The translations under genes and the position numbers were made by a program. A stretch of DNA of 64,000 nt, taken from Dysosmobacter sp. (GTDB taxonomy: Bacteria; Bacillota; Clostridia; Oscillospirales; Oscillospiraceae). The notes beneath the pieces were generated by a model. That model searched no databases, was not told the DNA's origin, and saw only the letters and a program-made list of their open reading frames with translations. This document shows positions 59,001 through 64,000 of the stretch, piece by piece. Every line of letters starts with the position of its first letter. Within the stretch, counting starts at the first letter, position 1. The stretch is from contig JALFSO010000102.1 in the NCBI GenBank assembly GCA_022778785.1, positions 1-64,000 on the forward strand, in the 5' to 3' direction.

Positions 59001-59098
59001 CCCAGGGCGTCCTCAGCGGCTATGAGGACGGCTCCTTCAAGCCCAACGCCAACATCACCCGGGGCCAGATGGCCAAGATCCTCTACAATCTGCTGTAA
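56045..59098 (+). CDS. secreted phosphodiester glycosidase-domain protein with SLH anchor
   Basis: About 1017 residues. A signal peptide (LFLSAALTASLLAVPAAASQ) is followed by a NAGPA-type phosphodiester glycosidase domain (VAGINGDFYDTGNGAPVG near 95, LCLDGGGSTTLTV near 365), a Big-type immunoglobulin-like repeat (GTITASAPGSGTLTVSAGG near 560), a carbohydrate-binding-like region and three C-terminal SLH repeats (FTDIEGYWAADYVDFLYNAG; FADLNRIGDYALTAIKALY; FSDAGSIPAYAAGYIRTM). It should be attached to cell-wall polymer and act on surface glycans. GGAGG precedes the ATG. Confidence 0.88.
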   Translation: MNKFLCKATSLFLSAALTASLLAVPAAASQALGEDLSREDTLVHESTTLSTNVFWSTTYSDLRQENLITYSPNSSVTPVITYGSALTSRTTVDSMAKELEAQGYRVVAGINGDFYDTGNGAPVGLVMTDGQVRSSDGGCYAIGFREDGSAVLGKPGLSVKADLGYQTYDSVGYGTEVVVNIAGINKVRSSTSGVFLFTYDFNDRHTTGNAMPGVDVLCTIEDGSLSIGGTLTLRVDEVIQATGATAMNPDQVVISVNNQVGSYFVGLLSDVPVGGTITVSLTAADESWNDVECAIGALYSLLENGSVVSGLPTGAHPRTAVGQKADGTLVFYTIDGRQSGLSIGATLNQVAARLAELGCVTALCLDGGGSTTLTVTKPDSTRSAVVNSPSDGGLRAVSNHLFLVADNDPTGKLDHFYVSPDSRYVLAGSKVTVSVSPVDTNYIPMAHTYKLTTDGGSLKDNVLTTPASGGEITVTASSGSKSGSSVVHAIATPDSISVKNGSTALSSLIMTPGSSQKLTVGAVYNHLTLQADPEAFTWTLDGNIGTVDAAGTITASAPGSGTLTVSAGGKSVSIPVTVTRIALNTVEDFESGVPALTSYSYGASLTANTAPAYVQMGRRSGKLDYTLDDTGMASAVFEKPCSVGAAYTQLNLWVYGDGSGATLSLLTSDGTTVSAADAAVLGFTGWRMVSVALPAGTAAVTGFQITGAPELELDAFGDQILTYPVSSGTLYLDQLTASYSGMVDQEVPVISAALDSETGIVTAMVSDAVDGVLPRSAVTVRQNGQDVSFRYDAASGQVTVSLPDLTSDHEAIRLTITAKDASGNIGRASVDVGPSGVGHKFTDIEGYWAADYVDFLYNAGITTGYQDGTFRPGQNISRQQFAVMLFRYLGLDGSQYEDVELPFADLNRIGDYALTAIKALYTLGVIGGTERNGKLYMDPESSLTRAQAAAMIGRTQEKGYASAELTFSDAGSIPAYAAGYIRTMVAQGVLSGYEDGSFKPNANITRGQMAKILYNLL

Positions 59099-59113
59099 TC
59101 CCCCACGAAAAAT

Positions 59114-59147
59114 CCCGGCCACCGGAATTGATCTTCCGGTGGCCGGG
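59114..59147. terminator. bidirectional terminator
   Basis: A perfect 14-bp stem (CCCGGCCACCGGAA / TTCCGGTGGCCGGG) with T-rich tails on both strands lies between the SLH protein gene and the SPFH gene. Confidence 0.85.
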
Positions 59148-59210
59148 TCTCTTTTGTTTCCTCCGCGGCAGGGGGGTGCGCTGCCGCAGAGGGGATCGCA
59201 CGCTGTTTCG

Positions 59211-60149
59211 TTACTCCGCCTTGGGGTCCTCGCTGCCGAATACCGCCTTGGCGCTGGCCGCCAGGCCCGCCAGACCCTGCAGCTCGCTGGGAATGATGAT
59301 CTTCGTGGCCTTGCCGTCCGCCACCTTCTGCATGGCCTCCAGGGCCTTCAGCTTCACCACCTGGTCGTTGGGGGCGGCCTCGTTCAGCAGCTTCAGGGAG
59401 TCGGCCAGGGCCTTCTGCACCTGCATGATGGCCTGGGCTTCCGCCTCGGCGGCCATGATGCGGGCCTCCTTCTCGCCCTCGGCCTTCAGGATGGCCGCCT
59501 GCTTCTCCGCGTCGGCCCGCAGGATGGCGGACTGCTTCTCACCCTCGGCCACCAGGATCTGGGACTGCTTCTGGCCCTCGGCCTGGAGGATGGATTCCCG
59601 GCGCTCCCGCTCCGCCTTCATCTGCTTCTCCATGGCGTTCTGGATCTCCTTGGGCGGGATGATGTTCTTCAGCTCCACCCGGTTGACCTTGATGCCCCAG
59701 GGGTCCGTGGCCTCGTCCAGGATGGCCCGCATCCGGGTGTTGATGGTGTCACGGGAGGTGAGGGACTGGTCCAGCTCCATGTCGCCGATGATGTTCCGCA
59801 GGGTGGTGGCGGTGAGGTTCTCAATGGCGTTCATGGGATGCTCCACACCGTAGGTATACAACTTGGGGTCCGTGATCTGGAAGTAGATGACGGTGTCGAT
59901 CTGCATGGTGACGTTGTCCTTGGTGATGACGGGCTGGGGGGCAAAATCCGCCACCTGCTCCTTCAGGGACACCTTCTTGGCCACCCGCATGACCACGGGG
60001 ATCTTCACATGAAAGCCCACGTTCCAGACCGCATGAAACGCGCCCAGCAGCTCCACCACGTAGGCCCGGGACTGCTGCACGATGGTGATACAGCTGGCCA
60101 GAAGCAACAGGGCCAGCACGATCAGGACGATGATGACGATTTTCAGCAT
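59211..60149 (-). CDS. SPFH/band 7 membrane protein
   Basis: The 312-residue protein has one N-terminal membrane helix (IVIIVLIVLALLLLASC), a band 7 domain (FHVKIPVVMRVAKKVSLKEQ) and a long Ala/Glu-rich coiled coil with repeats such as AEGEKQSAIL. It resembles stomatin/QmcA, which forms ring scaffolds in functional membrane microdomains. Its gene overlaps the nfeD-like gene by 7 bp; the two families are established partners. Confidence 0.92.
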   Translation of the reverse strand: MLKIVIIVLIVLALLLLASCITIVQQSRAYVVELLGAFHAVWNVGFHVKIPVVMRVAKKVSLKEQVADFAPQPVITKDNVTMQIDTVIYFQITDPKLYTYGVEHPMNAIENLTATTLRNIIGDMELDQSLTSRDTINTRMRAILDEATDPWGIKVNRVELKNIIPPKEIQNAMEKQMKAERERRESILQAEGQKQSQILVAEGEKQSAILRADAEKQAAILKAEGEKEARIMAAEAEAQAIMQVQKALADSLKLLNEAAPNDQVVKLKALEAMQKVADGKATKIIIPSELQGLAGLAASAKAVFGSEDPKAE

Positions 60150-60598
60150 GATACTACCTCCGTCTTTTCTGATAATTTCACGAAGAGCTTCACGCCCTCC
60201 ATGGATTCCACCACGACCCGGCTTCCCGCCGGGATCACTGTGCCGTCGGCGCTGCGGGCCGTCCAGGTCTTGCCGTCCACATAGACAGCCCCGGCGGCGC
60301 TCTCATTGTCGATGGTCTCCGTGACCTTGCCGGTCTGTCCCAGCACCCGGTCGGCGTTGGTGGGGACGATCTTTCCGGCGGTCAGCTTTTTCACCAGCGG
60401 ACGGGTCAGGATCAGCGCCGCCCCCGACACCGCGATGAACAGGATCATCTGCACCCAGAAGGGCAGCGCGCAGGCCGCCGCGATGAGAGCCGCCACGGCG
60501 CCGCAGACGAACCAGATGGACACCAGTCCCGCCGTCACCGCCTCCAGAACGCCGAAGCCCACCACCGCGGCCAGCCAGCCCCAGACCATGTAATTCAT
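60143..60598 (-). CDS. NfeD-like membrane protein
   Basis: The 151-residue protein has three or four membrane helices followed by an OB-fold domain (GQTGKVTETIDNESAAGAVY, then WTARSADGTVIPAGSRV). NfeD short forms work with stomatin-like proteins in membrane organisation. It lacks the ClpP-type protease domain of long NfeD. AAAGGAGG precedes the ATG. Confidence 0.9.
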   Translation of the reverse strand: MNYMVWGWLAAVVGFGVLEAVTAGLVSIWFVCGAVAALIAAACALPFWVQMILFIAVSGAALILTRPLVKKLTAGKIVPTNADRVLGQTGKVTETIDNESAAGAVYVDGKTWTARSADGTVIPAGSRVVVESMEGVKLFVKLSEKTEVVSC

Positions 60599-60697
60599 GG
60601 GAAACCTCCTTTACTCCGTTTATCTGTACCGATGATATCATAACCCGTCTGTAAAAAACATTTCATTTTGGTTACAATACCGGACGCCCCTCCGGGA

Positions 60698-60726
60698 TTG
60701 CATCCGGCGGCGCTTTCTGGTATACT
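60698..60726 (+). promoter_or_regulatory. promoter of the methyltransferase gene
   Basis: TTGCAT (60698-60703), 17 bp, TATACT (60721-60726), 46 bp before the ATG. Confidence 0.75.
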
Positions 60727-60772
60727 GGGCCGGTAAAAAACTGCCGCAATCCTGAAAAAGGAGGAACTGTCC

Positions 60773-61882
60773 ATGATCCTGACCGTTCCCTGTCTTCTGG
60801 GACTGGAGTCCCTGGTGGCCGACGAGCTGCGCCGGCTGAATATGCAGAATGTCCGGGCGGAAAACGGCCGCGTCCACTGTGAGGGCACGGCGCTGGACAT
60901 CGCCCGCCTGAATATCAATCTCCGCTGCGGCGCCCGAGTGCTGATGGAGCTGGGCTCCTTCCCCGCCGCCACCTTCGACCAGCTGTTTGAGGGCGTCCGG
61001 GCCCTGCCCTGGGAGGATTATATCCCCAGGGACGGCGAGTTCCCGGTGAAGGGCTACTCCCTGAACTCCACCCTCCACTCCGTCCCCGCCTGCCAGGCTA
61101 TCGTGAAGAAGGCCGCCGCCCGGCGGCTGGGCACCGCCTATGGCTGCGAGACGCTGCCGGAGACCGGCAGCCGCTATCAGCTCCAGTTCGCCATCATCAA
61201 GGACCACGCCTCCCTGTATCTGGACACCTCCGGCGAGGGCCTGTACAAGCGGGGCTACCGGGCCCAGAACATGGGCGCGCCCCTGCGGGAGACTCTGGCG
61301 GCGGCGCTGGTGACCCTGTCCCGCTACCGGGGAAAGGACCCCTTCTGTGACCCCTTCTGCGGCAGCGGCACCATCCCCATCGAGGCGGCCCTCATCGCCA
61401 AGAACCGGGCCCCGGGCCTGGACCGGCGGTTCGCCGCCCAGCGTTGGAAGAACCTGCCCTCCGCGATCTGGTCCCAGGCCGCCGATGAGGCTATGGACAA
61501 GGAGTTCCACGGCCGCTACGACATCTGGGGCGGGGACATCGATCCCGCCGCGGTGGAGCTGGCCCGCCACAACGCGGAGCTGGCAGGGGTGGAGGACTGC
61601 GTCCGCTTTGAAGTGGCGGACGCCGGACAGTTCCATCGGGACAGCGAGTACGGCCAGCTGGTGTGCAATCCCCCCTACGGCGAGCGCCTGCTGGAGAAGC
61701 AGGAGGCGGAGGCCGTCTACCGCTCCTTCGGCGCCGCTCTCCGGGATCTGCCGCCCAAGTGGCGGGTGGTGGTCCTCAGCTCCCACACGGAGTTTGAGCG
61801 CTGCTTCGGCCGTCCGGCGGACAAAAAGCGGAAGCTGTACAACGGTATGATCAAGTGCGACGCGTTCCTGTACGGAAGATAA
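60773..61882 (+). CDS. THUMP-domain 23S rRNA (guanine) methyltransferase, RlmL/YpsC type
   Basis: The 369-residue protein starts with a ferredoxin-like/THUMP RNA-binding region and has the Rossmann methylase motifs DPFCGSGTIPIEAALIA near residue 197 and CNPPYGERL near 302 (N-P-P-Y catalytic). It corresponds to the N-terminal methylase half of RlmL (m2G2445) and to Bacillus YpsC. GGAGG precedes the ATG. The lipid kinase gene follows by 69 bp and may share the transcript. Confidence 0.9.
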   Translation: MILTVPCLLGLESLVADELRRLNMQNVRAENGRVHCEGTALDIARLNINLRCGARVLMELGSFPAATFDQLFEGVRALPWEDYIPRDGEFPVKGYSLNSTLHSVPACQAIVKKAAARRLGTAYGCETLPETGSRYQLQFAIIKDHASLYLDTSGEGLYKRGYRAQNMGAPLRETLAAALVTLSRYRGKDPFCDPFCGSGTIPIEAALIAKNRAPGLDRRFAAQRWKNLPSAIWSQAADEAMDKEFHGRYDIWGGDIDPAAVELARHNAELAGVEDCVRFEVADAGQFHRDSEYGQLVCNPPYGERLLEKQEAEAVYRSFGAALRDLPPKWRVVVLSSHTEFERCFGRPADKKRKLYNGMIKCDAFLYGR

Positions 61883-61951
61883 GCCTGGAGCGTCTCATCG
61901 AAGACGGCTGTTTCTCCGCCGCCGATCCTGTCCGGAAATGAGGTGTCGCCC

Positions 61952-62905
61952 TTGCGTCACGTTTTTATCATCAATCCCAGGGCGGGAAAGCGGGATCAGA
62001 CCGCCCGCATCTACGCCATGGCAGACCGTCTTCGGGCACGCCGCGGGCTGGACTGCGTCTGTATGCTGACAGAGCGTCCCGGCGGCGCCGAAGACATGGC
62101 CCGGCGTCTGGCGGAGACCGGCGAAGCCCTCCGCTTTTACGCCTGCGGCGGCGACGGCACCATCTCCGAAGTGGCCAACGGCATCGCCGGTTTTGCCAAC
62201 GCCGCCATGACCTGCGTCCCCACCGGCACCGGCAACGACTTTCTGAAAAACTTCGGCGCGGACGCCGGTAAGTTCGCCGACGCGGAAAATCTGTGGGACG
62301 GAGAAGTGTTCTCCCTTGACCTCATCGACTGCAATGGCCGCTGCTGCCTCACCATCGCCTGCAGCGGCCTGGACGCCCGGGTGGCGGCGGACGTCCACAC
62401 CTACAGCGGCTTTCCCCTGCTGAACGGCCGGCGCAGCTATCTGACGGCGGCAGCGGTCAACGTCCTGTTCAAGGGCATCAGCCAGCACTGGCGGGTGACG
62501 CTGGACGGTGAGACGCTGGAGGACGATTTCGCCCTGGTCTCCGTCTGTAACGGTCGGTACTATGGCGGCGGCTCCATGCCGGTGCCGGAGGCCCGGATGG
62601 ACGACGGCGTCCTGCACACCGTCCTGGTGAAAAAGGTCGGCCGTCTGACCTTTGCCCGGCTGTTCGGCCCCTACTCCGCCGGAGAATACCGCAGTCTTCC
62701 CCAGGAGCTGATCCAGGTCTCCACAGCCCGGGAGATCCGGATCCATTCCGACGGCGGCGCCATCGTCACCTGCCTGGACGGAGAGATCTTCCGCTCCCAG
62801 GAAGTCCGGCTCCGTCTGTCGGACAAACGGCTGAATTTCTTCGGCCCCAGGGGCTGTGATCCCAACGCCACCGCCCGCCCCATGCCGGAGACTTGTCAAC
62901 TCTGA
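61952..62905 (+). CDS. diacylglycerol kinase-type lipid kinase, TTG start
   Basis: About 317 residues of the DagK catalytic family: FIINPRAGK at the N-terminus, YACGGDGTISEVANG near 65 and PTGTGNDFLKNF near 90, the nucleotide-binding signatures. It probably phosphorylates diacylglycerol or a related lipid. TTG at 61952 lies six bases after GAGGTG and gives the family-typical N-terminus; a GTG at 61943 overlaps that site. Confidence 0.88.
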   Translation: MRHVFIINPRAGKRDQTARIYAMADRLRARRGLDCVCMLTERPGGAEDMARRLAETGEALRFYACGGDGTISEVANGIAGFANAAMTCVPTGTGNDFLKNFGADAGKFADAENLWDGEVFSLDLIDCNGRCCLTIACSGLDARVAADVHTYSGFPLLNGRRSYLTAAAVNVLFKGISQHWRVTLDGETLEDDFALVSVCNGRYYGGGSMPVPEARMDDGVLHTVLVKKVGRLTFARLFGPYSAGEYRSLPQELIQVSTAREIRIHSDGGAIVTCLDGEIFRSQEVRLRLSDKRLNFFGPRGCDPNATARPMPETCQL

Positions 62906-62955
62906 GCATTTTCCACTATTCACAAATTCTTCACAGAATTTCTTGACTTACCCCC

Positions 62956-63018
62956 TTTACAAACGAAACACGTTGGGGTAATATAACAGCGTTAGCACTC
63001 GAAATAGTTGAGTGCTAA
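62956..63018 (+). promoter_or_regulatory. groESL promoter with CIRCE (HrcA) operator
   Basis: TTTACA (62956-62961), 17 bp, TAATAT (62979-62984). Directly downstream is a perfect CIRCE: TTAGCACTC (62992-63000), nine bases, GAGTGCTAA (63010-63018). HrcA binds CIRCE to repress chaperone genes in unstressed cells. Confidence 0.93.
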
Positions 63019-63024
63019 CGCTGA

Positions 63025-63354
<330 letters not shown>

Positions 63355-63355
63355 T

Positions 63356-63552
63356 TCGAAGGGGAGCAAGCTCCCCCTCGAACTCCCCCACCCCCCGTGA
63401 CATCGGTCACTGGTGTGTGCGCCCCAGGGGCGCACGGGTCTCGGTATTTTTCCGACGTACACGCCGCCGGAAAAATGATTCCGGCGGATTCTTTTGCCCG
63501 CTGGGCAAAAGAACCGGGAACCTGCGGTTCCCTGGCCCCTCCCTTTTTGGGG
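63356..63552 (+). repeat. hairpin-rich interspersed repeat, copy C (between groES and groEL)
   Basis: In the direction of transcription: hairpin (63358-63380), degenerate GTGACATCGGTCAC dyad (63395-63416), GC palindrome (63417-63437), the 40-nt core identical to copies A and B (63441-63480), CTTTTGCCCGCTGGGCAAAAG (63491-63511) and GGGAACCTGCGGTTCCC (63516-63532). It enlarges the groES-groEL gap to 258 bp, whereas these genes are normally separated by a short spacer. No gene is present. Confidence 0.9.
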
Positions 63553-63606
63553 ATGAAAACCGGGCCGATCCATTTGTCAAATCAACATCTTCTATATTGG
63601 AGGTAA

Positions 63607-64000
<394 letters not shown>

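Noticed and set aside
56081..59122. A 1013-codon open frame on the minus strand opposite the SLH protein gene
   Set aside because: Gly/Val/His-rich antisense of a GC-rich gene that has a signal peptide and known domains on the other strand.
63397..63606. Short open frames inside the repeat copies (Arg-rich FFRRTRRRKN type translations)
   Set aside because: They arise from the repeated 40-nt core in several frames and lack ribosome sites; the conserved feature is the DNA/RNA palindrome, not a peptide.

Overview
The window looks like the chromosome of a GC-rich, spore-forming, strictly anaerobic Firmicute of the Clostridia. The Oscillospiraceae (Flavonifractor/Lawsonibacter/Oscillibacter type) are my best guess, inferred from gene content and not from any search. 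Pointers are spore genes (spoVB, yabP, yabQ, spoVAC, candidate Spo0A boxes), an [FeFe]-hydrogenase operon of the bifurcating type, oxygen-independent haem-type radical SAM enzymes, AGGAGG ribosome sites, a HrcA/CIRCE-controlled groESL operon, and no aerobic respiration genes.

Layout. 1-6.2 kb: ilvD, a decayed LysR gene, carbamate kinase and ornithine carbamoyltransferase (all leftward), then a rightward PucR-type regulator. 6.2-15.6 kb: a 5-oxoproline cluster (pxpA, ycsG-like transporter, pxpB, pxpC, ycsI-like) behind a consensus sigma-54 promoter, next to an operon of sodium-solute symporter, sensor kinase and sigma-54 activator. 15.7-20.8 kb: two small genes, then hydC-hydB-hydA. 21-24.4 kb: orphan histidine kinase, gap and hpf, with two pairs of Spo0A-like boxes at the kinase and hpf promoters. 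24.4-38.5 kb: a long leftward block, recJ-rel-dtd-MBL-hemZ-nucleoside kinase-Zn ribbon-spoVB-mazG-hup-rqcP-yabP-yabQ-divIC-yabR, close to the Bacillus yab order. 38.9-43.1 kb: a fabG-like reductase, a self-cleaving-type repressor with three evenly spaced operators, tRNA-Tyr, tRNA-Thr, a trio of small genes ending in a sigma region-4 protein, a YitT protein and tRNA-Gly. 43-51.2 kb: lipoprotein, LUD protein, second YitT, parC, FNT channel, small membrane protein, parE. 51.6-64 kb: membrane-anchored XRE regulator, spoVAC, hemW, ferredoxins, a Crp-type regulator, a large secreted SLH protein, SPFH/NfeD pair, rRNA methyltransferase, lipid kinase, groES and the start of groEL.

The most unusual content is non-coding. 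A hairpin-rich repeat with a 40-nt core identical in three copies sits directly after the stop codon of an upstream operon gene (hup, rel, groES), always in the same orientation relative to transcription. Two short insert scars duplicate gene 3' ends (parE and tRNA-Gly); at parE the two tails differ only at synonymous positions. The repressor region at 40.5 kb has three dyads spaced exactly 31 bp apart, one filling the spacer of a strong promoter that points towards no immediate gene. These are read from the sequence; their functions are inferred.
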